The notes: generated by a model not told the origin, from the sequence alone. A stretch of DNA of 64,000 nt from Dinghuibacter sp035492835 (GCF_035492835.1 NZ_DATJIY010000219.1:1-64000), one strand, 5' to 3'; counted from the first letter of the stretch, positions 49,331 to 57,452 are shown. Numbers and translations are program-made.

Positions 49331-50731
49331 ATGATCCCCTGCACCCCCTCCCTCCTAAAAACCTTTGACGCCCTCAAGGACGTCCCGGAAGACCAGCTGC
49401 AATGGATGATCGACCGCAGCGAGTGCCGCATGCTGCCGGACGGCGAGCTGTTGAGCGAGCCCGGGAAACCCCTCCCAGGCACGCACCTCGTCATCAGCGG
49501 CTCCCTCAAGGTCTTTATGCCCATCGGCGGTATCAAACAGGAGATCGGCACCTTCCTACCCGGGGACATAACGGGCTACCTTCCCTACTCCCGCGGGAAG
49601 ATGGCGTCCGGGTACGCCGTGATCGTCGGTGACACGCAGCTGATGACCTTCCCCTCCGAGCACATGAACGACCTGATCCGTTCCCAATTCGAGCTGACAC
49701 AGGCGCTGGTGCACGTCATGACCAACCGGGTGCGGACGTTTACCGCGCTCCAGCAGCAAAACGAAAAGATGCTGGCCCTCGGCAAGCTATCCGCCGGGAT
49801 GGCGCACGAGCTCAACAACCCGGCCTCCGCGATCGTCCGGGACTCCGACTCGCTGCTCAAGCACCTGAAGCTGCAGCCGGAAGACTTCAAATCGGTCATC
49901 TCCGTACGGATGGAGCCGGAGCAGGTGGACGCGGTGTCCAACGAGCTTTTCCGCATCCTCAACGATCGGAAAACCGTGACCCTGAGCCTCAAGCAACGCA
50001 GCGAAAAAGAAAACGACATCGAAGACATCCTGGAGGAGCTGGGTGTGCACGGCCAGTACGAGCTGGTGGAGAACCTCGTGGAATTCGGCTTTGAGACCGA
50101 AGACATCCGTTCGTTCAACGCCCATATTCCCAGGGAATACCTGCCCGCCGTATTCGGCTGGATCAACAACCTGCTGGTAACCGATCGCATGGTACAGGAC
50201 ATCGCCGAGTCCGCCAGGCGCATCGCCGACCTCGTAGCCTCGGTCAAAACATACACCCATATGGACCAGGCGCCCGACAAGCAATTCGCGGATATTCACG
50301 TCGGGATTCGCAATACGCTCACCATGCTTGGGTACAAGGTCAAAAAGGGGAACATCACCCTGCACGAGGAATTCGACCCGACGCTGCCGCCCGTCAAAGC
50401 CCTCATCGGCGAGCTCAACCAGGTCTGGACCAACCTTATCGACAACGCCCTGGACGCCATGGAATCGTCCCACAAGGGAAACCTGACCATCAAGACCCAA
50501 AGGGTCAAGGACAACGTCCTGGTGAGCGTGATCGACGACGGACCCGGCATACCGGATGACATCAAGTCCCGCATATTCGATCCTTTTTTTACCACCAAGG
50601 AAATAGGCAAAGGCACCGGTATGGGACTGGAAGTAGTCCTTCGCATCGTCAAGATGCACAACGGTTGGATAAAAGTAGACTCCGCACCCGGACATACGGC
50701 CTTTACAGTTTGTTTCCCCATTAATGCTTAA
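49331..50731 (+). CDS. Sensor histidine kinase with N-terminal cyclic-nucleotide-binding domain
   Basis: This 466-residue soluble kinase has a Crp-like cNMP fold (~5-125), a HisKA-type dimerisation domain with H159 in GKLSAGMAHELNNPA, and a HATPase domain with VWTNLIDNALDAM, DDGPGIP and FFTTKEIGKGTGMGLE. No transmembrane helix is present. It ends 3 nt before a receiver-domain oxidoreductase, its likely phosphorelay partner. TAATTTCG (49318-49325) ends 5 nt before the ATG. The signal sensed by the cNMP domain is unknown; the residues that clamp the phosphate are not clearly conserved. Confidence 0.92.
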   Translation: MIPCTPSLLKTFDALKDVPEDQLQWMIDRSECRMLPDGELLSEPGKPLPGTHLVISGSLKVFMPIGGIKQEIGTFLPGDITGYLPYSRGKMASGYAVIVGDTQLMTFPSEHMNDLIRSQFELTQALVHVMTNRVRTFTALQQQNEKMLALGKLSAGMAHELNNPASAIVRDSDSLLKHLKLQPEDFKSVISVRMEPEQVDAVSNELFRILNDRKTVTLSLKQRSEKENDIEDILEELGVHGQYELVENLVEFGFETEDIRSFNAHIPREYLPAVFGWINNLLVTDRMVQDIAESARRIADLVASVKTYTHMDQAPDKQFADIHVGIRNTLTMLGYKVKKGNITLHEEFDPTLPPVKALIGELNQVWTNLIDNALDAMESSHKGNLTIKTQRVKDNVLVSVIDDGPGIPDDIKSRIFDPFFTTKEIGKGTGMGLEVVLRIVKMHNGWIKVDSAPGHTAFTVCFPINA

Positions 50732-50734
50732 TCT

Positions 50735-52396
50735 ATGACAAAACCCATCATCTTTTCCATCGACGACGACCCCCAGGTCCTACGCGCCATAGGCCGGGAC
50801 CTGAAGACGAAATACAACCAGGACTACAAGATCATCAGCACTTCCTCCGCAAAAGAGGCGCTGGAGGCCCTGGTCGAGCTCCAGAACGCGAGCGACGTAG
50901 TCGCCCTTTTCCTGGTCGACCAACGCATGCCCGAAATGGAGGGCGTGGACTTCCTCCACGAGGCGATGAAGTTCTACCCGGACGCCAAGCGCGTGCTGCT
51001 GACGGCCTATTCCGACACCCAGGCCGCCATCAAGGCGATCAACAACGTCCAGCTGGACTACTACCTGACAAAGCCCTGGAATCCCCCGGAGGAAAAATTG
51101 TACCCGGTCATCGACGACCTGTTGGATGACTGGCAAAGCCACTACAAACCCAGATTCAGGGGCATCAAGCTGGTCGGTTATCAGTTCTCCCCCAAGTCTC
51201 ATGAGATCAAGGACTACCTGGCGGGTAACCTCATCCCCTACGCCTGGTTTGATGTAGAGACCAACCAGGAGGCCAAGAAAAAACTGGAGATGAACAACCT
51301 GACGACAACCGATCTCCCGTTGATCCTCTTCGAGGATGGTCAATTTATTGCCCGCCCCACCGTCCGGCAAATAGCCGACAAGATCGGGTTGAACAGCCAG
51401 GTCAAAAACGAAATATATGACGTGGTCATCATCGGCGCCGGTCCCGCGGGTCTGGCCGCCGCCGTGTACGGGTCGTCCGAAGGGTTGAAGACCCTGCTGA
51501 TCGAACGCCGGGCGCCCGGAGGCCAGGCGGGGACCAGCTCGAGGATCGAGAACTACCTTGGTTTTCCGGCGGGTCTGAGCGGCGCCGACCTGACCCGTCG
51601 CGCGATCAGCCAGGCCACCCGTTTGGGTGCCGAATTCCTTTCGCCCAGCGAGGTCAAGGAAATCCGCCAGCAGGACGGATACAAAACTATCGTCCTTGAT
51701 GACAGGCCGGCCATCAACAGCCGGGCCATCGTCATCACCACCGGGGTGGATTACCGCCGCCTGGAGGTAAAAGGTGTCGAAAACTTCACCGGCGCGGGCA
51801 TCTACTATGGCGCCGCCACCACCGAAGCCGCCGCCTGCAAAGGGAAAGAGGTGTTTATCATCGGCGGTGGAAATTCGGCGGGCCAGGCCGCCATGTACCT
51901 GTCAAAATACGCCCAAAAGGTCTATATCGTCATCCGCCGCGAAGACCTGACCGCCACCATGTCCGCTTATCTGATCAACCAGATAGCCGCCACCGAAAAC
52001 ATCGAAGTGATGCCCTGCACCGAAGTCGAGGAAGCCCAGGGCAACGGCTGCCTGGAGCGCCTCGTGTTGCAAAACCTGAAAACGAACGAGCAAAAAACCT
52101 TCGATGCCGCCGCGCTCTACATCTTCATCGGCGCCAAGCCCTTCACGGACTGGATACAGCTGGACATCATCAAGAATGACAAAGAATTCATCGAAACCGG
52201 CCGGGACCTTGCCGCCTATGATTCGTTCCGGAAAATATGGAAGCAAAACCGCGACCCATATCTCCTGGAAACCAGCTGCCCCGGCATCTTTGCCGCGGGG
52301 GACGTCCGCGCCGGCGCGATGAACCGCGTGGCCTCCGCCGTCGGCGAAGGCTCGATGGCCATCAGTTTCGTTCATAAATACCTGGCGGAGGTATAA
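50735..52396 (+). CDS. Fused response regulator / thioredoxin-reductase-like oxidoreductase
   Basis: The 553-residue protein has three parts. Residues 1-125 are a receiver domain with the acidic pair near 10-12 and phospho-acceptor D62 (FLVDQRMPEMEG). Residues ~138-215 resemble glutaredoxin, but CPxC reads SPKS. Residues ~225-553 resemble thioredoxin reductase, with FAD/NAD motifs VIIGAGPAGLAAAVYG and VFIIGGGNSAGQAAMY and the C-terminal FAAGDVRAG; the usual active-site CxxC is absent (GAATTEAAAC). A phosphorylation-controlled flavoenzyme without the normal disulfide relay is inferred. It is paired with the upstream cNMP-domain histidine kinase. Confidence 0.92.
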   Translation: MTKPIIFSIDDDPQVLRAIGRDLKTKYNQDYKIISTSSAKEALEALVELQNASDVVALFLVDQRMPEMEGVDFLHEAMKFYPDAKRVLLTAYSDTQAAIKAINNVQLDYYLTKPWNPPEEKLYPVIDDLLDDWQSHYKPRFRGIKLVGYQFSPKSHEIKDYLAGNLIPYAWFDVETNQEAKKKLEMNNLTTTDLPLILFEDGQFIARPTVRQIADKIGLNSQVKNEIYDVVIIGAGPAGLAAAVYGSSEGLKTLLIERRAPGGQAGTSSRIENYLGFPAGLSGADLTRRAISQATRLGAEFLSPSEVKEIRQQDGYKTIVLDDRPAINSRAIVITTGVDYRRLEVKGVENFTGAGIYYGAATTEAAACKGKEVFIIGGGNSAGQAAMYLSKYAQKVYIVIRREDLTATMSAYLINQIAATENIEVMPCTEVEEAQGNGCLERLVLQNLKTNEQKTFDAAALYIFIGAKPFTDWIQLDIIKNDKEFIETGRDLAAYDSFRKIWKQNRDPYLLETSCPGIFAAGDVRAGAMNRVASAVGEGSMAISFVHKYLAEV

Positions 52397-52404
52397 TCTA
52401 CCGC

Positions 52405-52677
52405 TCAAGATCCAATATCATCGACCCCTACGGCTATCAGTTCGTACAGGGGTACCTCGGTCAATTCGGCTAACCGGATACAATCTGCCAGACTCAACAA
52501 GCTTGGATCCTCCAATAGCTTGACGATCTTATTTCCCGAAATACGCATGTCCCTCCCCAGCACGGTCTTTGGCACGAAGTCCGTTATCTGTAGCAGATGT
52601 TTGAATTCACCTGCCTGCCATGCAAACCTTACATGCACGTACCTGGCATCTTTGCTTTTTCGCCTAAATGATAGCAT
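52405..52677 (-). CDS. Small HTH-like protein, paralogue A
   Basis: About 90 residues from the ATG at 52677 (an upstream ATG at 52701 is possible). It shares a pattern with the two proteins that follow on the other strand: RYVHVRFAWQAGEF, then VPKTVLGRDM, then LADCIRLAELTEVPLYELI. The helical spacing recalls a Cro/C1-type helix-turn-helix, but the match is by eye. It is the only minus-strand member and is convergent with the receiver-oxidoreductase gene, ending 8 nt from it. Confidence 0.7.
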   Translation of the reverse strand: MLSFRRKSKDARYVHVRFAWQAGEFKHLLQITDFVPKTVLGRDMRISGNKIVKLLEDPSLLSLADCIRLAELTEVPLYELIAVGVDDIGS

Positions 52678-52773
52678 ACCTTGAAATCCGTTTATATACA
52701 ATGTTAAGTAATCGATCCAATATCACCCACTACAAACCGACGATTTTATGTGTAAATAACTTCATTTTTTAAC

Positions 52774-52781
52774 TAAATTTG
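52774..52781 (+). promoter_or_regulatory. -7 element for paralogue B (TAAATTTG)
   Basis: Exact TAnnTTTG. An in-frame GTG at 52781 lies within it, so translation cannot begin there and the ATG at 52838 is the supported start. Confidence 0.5.
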
Positions 52782-52837
52782 TGCTGTCCGATCTACATAC
52801 GAGCAAGGGTTTACTTCACTTATTATCCCACACTTCA

Positions 52838-53104
52838 ATGAAACAAGATGTTAGATACCAGCATGTTAAAAGCATATGGATGTCTGGAGACCTGAAATCC
52901 TTCTCCAAAATCTTTGAAATCGTTCCCAAATCGGTGGTTGCCGCCGATCTTGGTTTACACTATAACAGTTTTATCAGAAGAATGAGTCGACCGGATCAAT
53001 TTCTATTGGTTGACATGGTAGGGTTATCCGATTTGACAGGAATACCGATCCCCGCGTTGATCGAACTTGCCATAAAGGGCATCGACCCGGCTCCATCCGC
53101 CTGA
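52838..53104 (+). CDS. Small HTH-like protein, paralogue B
   Basis: This 88-residue protein starts at 52838 by promoter position. It shares VRYQHVKSIWMSGDLKSF, IFEIVPKSVVAADLGLHYNS, and LSDLTGIPIPALIEL with paralogues A and C. The predicted order is helix, then a VPKSVVAADLGL turn that resembles an HTH, then a C-terminal pair of helices. No enzymatic motif is present. DNA or RNA binding is suspected from the fold pattern only. Confidence 0.72.
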   Translation: MKQDVRYQHVKSIWMSGDLKSFSKIFEIVPKSVVAADLGLHYNSFIRRMSRPDQFLLVDMVGLSDLTGIPIPALIELAIKGIDPAPSA

Positions 53105-53270
53105 TCTCCCCAACACTTTCTTTGAACAATCAAAAGTCCGCCAGCGCAGCAGGTGCGTGAATTTTCGCGCAATGAACGGCAAATTTCCTGTTGGAATATG
53201 TTCCTATATTCTTCCACACAAACATACATTTTACTAAATAAATAATTTCATTTTTTATATATACAAAGGC

Positions 53271-53278
53271 TAATTTTG
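53271..53278 (+). promoter_or_regulatory. -7 element for paralogue C (TAATTTTG)
   Basis: Exact TAnnTTTG in an AT-rich stretch; an in-frame TTG at 53276 lies inside it. The region upstream repeats a motif seen before paralogue B (taacttcatttttta versus taatttcatttttta), so the promoters are related as well as the genes. Confidence 0.5.
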
Positions 53279-53299
53279 TTTTCTCTTAAATTTTCTCTA

Positions 53300-53617
53300 A
53301 TGCAAGAAATCGACCATCGCTACAAGTATGTCCGGAGCGTCTGGCAGGCAGGCGACCTGAATTCGTTCGCTGAAATATTCAACATCATCCCGCGTTCCGT
53401 CGTGGCAGCCGACCTGCACCTCAATTACGAACGCTTTACCAAAAAGGTCCTGAAGCCGGATACGCTGGCTTACCGCGACGTGCTGAACCTTGCGCAGCTG
53501 ACGGGAATAGACTTCAGGAAATTGTCGGAGCTGGTAATCCGGGATGTCGAAAAGGCTGCCGCGGCGGCCAATACCGACGCGACACCCGATACGGAAAAGG
53601 CCGGGGCGTCGACCTAG
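53300..53617 (+). CDS. Small HTH-like protein, paralogue C
   Basis: This 105-residue protein starts at 53300. It is the closest relative of paralogue B (HRYKYVRSVWQAGDLNSF, IFNIIPRSVVAADLHLNYER, NLAQLTGIDFRKLSEL) and has an extra Ala/Thr-rich tail of ~20 residues that looks disordered. Like B it is a single-gene unit with its own -7 element. Its function is unknown. Confidence 0.75.
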   Translation: MQEIDHRYKYVRSVWQAGDLNSFAEIFNIIPRSVVAADLHLNYERFTKKVLKPDTLAYRDVLNLAQLTGIDFRKLSELVIRDVEKAAAAANTDATPDTEKAGAST

Positions 53618-53624
53618 AGTTTCG

Positions 53625-53632
53625 TATCTTTG
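53625..53632 (+). promoter_or_regulatory. -7 element of the HAD phosphatase promoter (TATCTTTG)
   Basis: Exact TAnnTTTG, 18 nt before the ATG at 53651. Confidence 0.45.
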
Positions 53633-53650
53633 CGCTTTCAAATTTGAGAT

Positions 53651-54277
53651 ATGGACGTTTCCGCCTTGTCCCCCGTTACCCGTTACGACAAGCTCTGCTC
53701 CCTGACCAGCGGGGATTTTCAGGCCTTTTTATACGACTGTGACGGCACCCTGGCCGACAACATGAAGGCCCATACCGCTTCATATGTGGAGGTGGCGCGG
53801 ACCCATTTCGATATAGACCTGGACGGCGCTATTATCGACGAGCTGGCCGGCTGGCCCACCGTAAGGGTCTGCACCGAAATCGCCCATCGCTATGGCAAAA
53901 CACTGGACCCAGCCCAGTTCGCCTCCATGAAATCCCAGTTGTACTACGACAAGTATATACACGAAACCAAGCCGGTCGACTTCGTGCTCCGCCACCTGAT
54001 CGATCACGCCGGTAAAGTTCGGATAGGCGTTGTTTCAGGGGGCCGCAGGGCCACCGTCACGCGCACCCTGGGCATCCTCGGCATAACCGGTCTCGTGGAA
54101 GTCATGGTATGCGCCGGCGAAACGGAACACGGCAAACCCGCCCCCGATCCATTCCTCAAGGCCGCCCATGAGCTAGGCGTCGATCCCGCCCGCTGTATGG
54201 TCTTCGAAGACGGCGACGCCGGCGTCCAATCCGCCATCGCCGCAGGCATGCAATGGGTCCGCGTAGATCAGTTATAG
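53651..54277 (+). CDS. HAD-IA phosphatase (beta-phosphoglucomutase-like)
   Basis: This 208-residue HAD protein has motif I FLYDCDGTLADNM, a small helical cap (~40-100), motif II VVSGGRR, motif III lysine in EHGKPAPDPFL and motif IV VFEDGDAGVQSA. Such proteins dephosphorylate sugar phosphates or related small molecules; a second Asp two residues after the nucleophile is present, as needed for the phosphatase reaction. The last 10 nt overlap the convergent small gene. Substrate unknown. Confidence 0.92.
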   Translation: MDVSALSPVTRYDKLCSLTSGDFQAFLYDCDGTLADNMKAHTASYVEVARTHFDIDLDGAIIDELAGWPTVRVCTEIAHRYGKTLDPAQFASMKSQLYYDKYIHETKPVDFVLRHLIDHAGKVRIGVVSGGRRATVTRTLGILGITGLVEVMVCAGETEHGKPAPDPFLKAAHELGVDPARCMVFEDGDAGVQSAIAAGMQWVRVDQL

Positions 54278-54492
54278 ATCCCACTCACACAATGCGCCGC
54301 CTCGAGCAGCAGATCCAGCGCCTCGTACCCCGCGAGCAATTCCTTACGGCTGAATTCGCCCAGCTCGTCGTCGGAGGCGCACAACGCCTGTGATGCCATC
54401 TCCCAAAGCAACAGCCGGGCCTCCGAAAGGGTATAGCTCCCGAAAAAGCCCGTCAATACGGCTTCGGGGTCCTTCTGAAATGCAGGTTTCAT
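54268..54492 (-). CDS. Small protein co-translated with the sigma-like gene
   Basis: This 74-residue protein from the ATG at 54492 (MKPAFQKDPEAVLTGFFGSY) is helical and acidic, with two cysteines. Its start overlaps the stop of the upstream sigma-region-2 protein (ATGA), so the two are made together and may bind one another. I do not recognise the family. A reading extended to 54609 overlaps the upstream gene and is not credible. Confidence 0.65.
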   Translation of the reverse strand: MKPAFQKDPEAVLTGFFGSYTLSEARLLLWEMASQALCASDDELGEFSRKELLAGYEALDLLLEAAHCVSGIYN

Positions 54493-54797
54493 ATGATTTC
54501 TTTTACCGTGGGAAAAAAGGATAGATAGCGCTGATACTTCGCATAGATCAGCTGGAAAAAATACGGCCGGAGCGATCCCTTGAAACGGAGGGCGTCTGCG
54601 TGATTCCACGCATGGGACAATACATCCATGACGTATTGATTGGCTACGTCATCGTCCCGGTGAAGGGCATAGGCAACGGTGTATATAAAGGGATAGTACC
54701 GGTCGATCAGCACCCGGTAGGCTTGTAGGTCCCTGGCCTTTATACGTTTGGCCAGCTCTATGTCTATGGAAAGGTCTCCGGGAGTAATAGCAGCCAT
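54489..54797 (-). CDS. Sigma-70 region 2-like protein lacking region 4
   Basis: The 102-residue protein has an ECF-sigma region 2 pattern: RDLQAYRVLIDRYYPFIYTV, then a DDDVANQYVMDVLSHAW segment corresponding to the 2.2 core-binding helix, and LRPYFFQLIYAKYQRYL. It ends at that point, with no linker or region 4, so the -35-binding half is missing. It may bind RNA polymerase without normal promoter recognition, or be a remnant. It is co-translated with a 74-residue protein and divergent from an XRE regulator. The start at 54797 was chosen because upstream codons read through promoter-like TACCTTTA (54829-54822). Confidence 0.7.
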   Translation of the reverse strand: MAAITPGDLSIDIELAKRIKARDLQAYRVLIDRYYPFIYTVAYALHRDDDVANQYVMDVLSHAWNHADALRFKGSLRPYFFQLIYAKYQRYLSFFPTVKEII

Positions 54798-54843
54798 GAT
54801 GCAACCCTTTTTTACCTCGCATAAAGGTAAAACGATTTGCAAC

Positions 54844-54865
54844 GTGTACATAGATCGGGGTACAC
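54844..54865. promoter_or_regulatory. Inverted repeat in the divergent region (possible operator)
   Basis: gtgtac (54844-54849) and gtacac (54860-54865) are separated by 10 nt, lying between the sigma-like gene and the XRE regulator. The one-turn spacing suits a dimeric HTH protein, so the XRE product may bind here. Confidence 0.3.
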
Positions 54866-54907
54866 TTTTTTTCTAAAAAAGAATAACCTTCCATCCAAAT
54901 CGATCTC

Positions 54908-55138
54908 ATGGAGGAAAAAGATTTAATCTGGCTGGGGAAGTTTGCAGTGCACCTGGTAAGCCTGATGGAAGAAAAGGGGGTTGGTCAACGCAGACTCGCG
55001 ACGCTCAGCGGCGTCAGTCTGGGCAAGATCAACAAGATCGTTCACAATAAGGCTAACCTGACACTGACGACGCTCCGAAAGCTCGCGGAAGGGCTCGACC
55101 TGCCACCGTCGAAATTGATGGACTTCCCGCAGGAGTGA
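54908..55138 (+). CDS. XRE family helix-turn-helix regulator
   Basis: This 76-residue single-domain protein has a clear Cro/C1 HTH: VGQRRLATLSGVSLGKINKI followed by LTLTTLRKLAEGLDLPPSKL. No effector domain is present. It sits divergent from the sigma-like pair and probably regulates that unit or itself. It converges on rnc with 20 nt between stops. Confidence 0.88.
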   Translation: MEEKDLIWLGKFAVHLVSLMEEKGVGQRRLATLSGVSLGKINKIVHNKANLTLTTLRKLAEGLDLPPSKLMDFPQE

Positions 55139-55158
55139 GCTCCAAAGCGTACGCAACC

Positions 55159-55881
55159 TTACTCAACCTTGTCCGCCAATCCCAGCTTCTCCACCGCCAC
55201 CTGGGCGGCGATCTGGCTGGCATCCTTTTTATTGTAGCCCTTTCCTTCGGAAATGACGGCCCCATCGACTACGGCGGCTACGGTGAATAACCGGCGGCCG
55301 TTCTCGAAACGCTCGTCTACTGTCTCGAATTCGAGGACCTTGCCATTTTTGGAGGCCCAACCATAGAGCTTGTTCTTATGGTTGATCTCGAGGTTTTCGA
55401 GCTCGTCCAAAAAGAAATAAGGGAGGATGACCCGCTTCATGATCCAGCGCTTGGTGCTTTGGTACCCGAGGTCCAGGTAGATGGCCCCGATCAGGGCCTC
55501 CAGGGTATTCCCGAATATCTGGGAAATCTTGAGTGAATTGTCGTGCTTGTTATAGAGCGTGATCTTCTTGAGCCCCATTTTCAGGGCCACCTCGTTCAGG
55601 ATCGAACGGTTCACCATCTTGGACCGCATTTCCGTCAGGAAGCCTTCCCCCTTATAGGGATACTTTTTAAACAGGAAGTCACCGACGACGGTGCTGAGAA
55701 CGGCGTCCCCCAGGAACTCCAATCGCTCGTTGTTCTGATCGCTGCCCTCCTTAATAGAGCGGTGGCTCAGCGCCGTTTTATACAGGGCGAGATGACGGGG
55801 GCTGAAACCCAATACATTACGCAGATTCTTTTCAAAAGCCGACCGTGCAGGAAATATGTGCCGTAGTAGAGGGAACTTCAC
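55159..55881 (-). CDS. rnc: Ribonuclease III
   Basis: This 240-residue enzyme has the RNase III signature NERLEFLGDAVLSTVVGDFL (~45-65), the second metal Glu in GNTLEALIGAIYLD, and a C-terminal double-stranded-RNA-binding domain (~165-235, ending KDASQIAAQVAVEKLGLA). It processes rRNA precursors and structured mRNAs. It starts 4 nt after the fabF stop; the acpP-fabF-rnc order is common in bacteria. Confidence 0.96.
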   Translation of the reverse strand: MKFPLLRHIFPARSAFEKNLRNVLGFSPRHLALYKTALSHRSIKEGSDQNNERLEFLGDAVLSTVVGDFLFKKYPYKGEGFLTEMRSKMVNRSILNEVALKMGLKKITLYNKHDNSLKISQIFGNTLEALIGAIYLDLGYQSTKRWIMKRVILPYFFLDELENLEINHKNKLYGWASKNGKVLEFETVDERFENGRRLFTVAAVVDGAVISEGKGYNKKDASQIAAQVAVEKLGLADKVE

Positions 55882-55885
55882 ACGT

Positions 55886-57139
55886 TTAATCTACGAATTT
55901 TTTGACAATCACCGACGCATTATGTCCTCCAAAACCGAAGGTATTGCTCAGCGCGGCGTTGACCGTCCGTTCCTGGGCTTTATTGAAGGTAAAATTAAAG
56001 CGACTGTCCAGCTCCGGATCATCCGTGAAGTGGTTGATGGTAGGTGGGACGATATTGTGCTGCACACTCATGATACAGGCGATCGCCTCGATGACCCCCG
56101 CGGCGCCCAGGAGGTGGCCCGTCATCGATTTGGTAGAACTGATATTGAGCTCGTACGCGTGCTCGCCAAAAACCATTTGGATGGCTTTGGACTCCGCCAG
56201 GTCGCCCAGGGGTGTGGACGTCCCGTGTACGTTGATGTAATCGATATCCGAAGGTTGCATACCCGCGTCGGCGAGCGCGGCGATCATCACGTTCCGCGCA
56301 CCCAAACCTTCCGGGTGGGGAGCCGTCATGTGATAGGCATCCGCGCTGGCACCGCCCCCCGCAATTTCGCAGTAAATCTTTGCGCCCCTGGCCCTGGCGT
56401 GCTCCAGCTCTTCCAAAACGAGCACGCCCGCGCCTTCTCCCATCACAAAACCATCCCGGTCCTTGTCGAAGGGACGGGATGCCGTCTTGGGATCGCCGTT
56501 TCGCTCGCTGAGGGCCTTCATGGCATTAAAGCCACCCACGCCGGCTTCGCTGATCACGCTTTCGCTGCCACCCGTAAGGACCACATCCGCCCTGCCCAAC
56601 CGTAGTTCGGTAAAGGCGGCTATGATGGCATTGGTGGAGGAGGCGCACGCAGAAACGACGGCGAAGTTGGGTCCCCGGAAACCGTGGCGCATGGAGATAT
56701 GCCCCGCCGCGATGTCCAGGATCATCTTGGGAATAAAAAAAGGATTGAATCGGGGAGTGCCATCGCCCTTGGCAAATTCGGTCACCTCGTTCTGAAAGGT
56801 GATGAGGCCGCCGATACCGCTTGCAAAAATAACACCTACCCTGTCCGGGTTGACATTGTCCTTGGTGATACCGGCATCGGCGACCGCCTGGTCGCTGGCG
56901 ATGATGGCCGTTTGGGTAAATCTATCCAGCTTGCGGCCTTCCTTCTTGTCCAGGTAATCAAAAGGGTCGAAGTTCTTCAGCTCGCAACCAAACTTGGTCT
57001 TGAATTTAGAAACGTCAAAGGCCTTAATGAAATCGGCGCCCGATACACCATTGATCAAACCATTCCAGAAGTCAGGCACATTGTTGCCCAATGGGGTAAG
57101 GGCGCCCATTCCAGTAACAACTACTCTTTTTAATTCCAT
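55886..57139 (-). CDS. fabF: 3-oxoacyl-[acyl-carrier-protein] synthase II
   Basis: This 417-residue condensing enzyme elongates fatty acids and controls the C16:1 to C18:1 step. The catalytic triad is visible: Cys in VVSACASSTNAI (~165), His in NVHGTSTPLGD (~305) and His in KSMTGHLLGAAG (~340). It begins MELKRVVVTGMGALTPLGNN, standard for FabF. It lies 51 nt downstream of acpP and directly upstream of rnc, one transcript. Confidence 0.97.
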   Translation of the reverse strand: MELKRVVVTGMGALTPLGNNVPDFWNGLINGVSGADFIKAFDVSKFKTKFGCELKNFDPFDYLDKKEGRKLDRFTQTAIIASDQAVADAGITKDNVNPDRVGVIFASGIGGLITFQNEVTEFAKGDGTPRFNPFFIPKMILDIAAGHISMRHGFRGPNFAVVSACASSTNAIIAAFTELRLGRADVVLTGGSESVISEAGVGGFNAMKALSERNGDPKTASRPFDKDRDGFVMGEGAGVLVLEELEHARARGAKIYCEIAGGGASADAYHMTAPHPEGLGARNVMIAALADAGMQPSDIDYINVHGTSTPLGDLAESKAIQMVFGEHAYELNISSTKSMTGHLLGAAGVIEAIACIMSVQHNIVPPTINHFTDDPELDSRFNFTFNKAQERTVNAALSNTFGFGGHNASVIVKKFVD

Positions 57140-57190
57140 ATATGCAAGCCGGGAATTTGGTCCGCGTGGTGTAGTGTAGCTGATTAGAAA

Positions 57191-57427
57191 TTATTTGGCG
57201 TGTTCTTCCAAATAAGCAATTGCCTGGCCTACGGTAGTGATAGTTTCAGCTTGTTCGTCGGGAATGGAGATATTGAATTCTTTCTCGAATTCCATGATTA
57301 ATTCAACGGTATCCAATGAATCAGCACCCAGATCGTTCGTGAAGGACGCCTCCGGATTTACCTCTGCTTCATCAACACCCAATTTGTCAACAATGATTTT
57401 CTTTACTCTTGTTGCAATGTCTGACAT
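57191..57427 (-). CDS. acpP: Acyl carrier protein
   Basis: This 78-residue acidic protein carries the phosphopantetheine serine in LGADSLDTVELIM (Ser ~36). It delivers growing acyl chains to fatty-acid and lipid enzymes. Its coding sequence is less GC-rich than its neighbours, typical of a highly expressed gene. It heads the acpP-fabF-rnc operon. Confidence 0.98.
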   Translation of the reverse strand: MSDIATRVKKIIVDKLGVDEAEVNPEASFTNDLGADSLDTVELIMEFEKEFNISIPDEQAETITTVGQAIAYLEEHAK

Positions 57428-57452
57428 GATAGTAAAATTTAGTTACTGGGTG

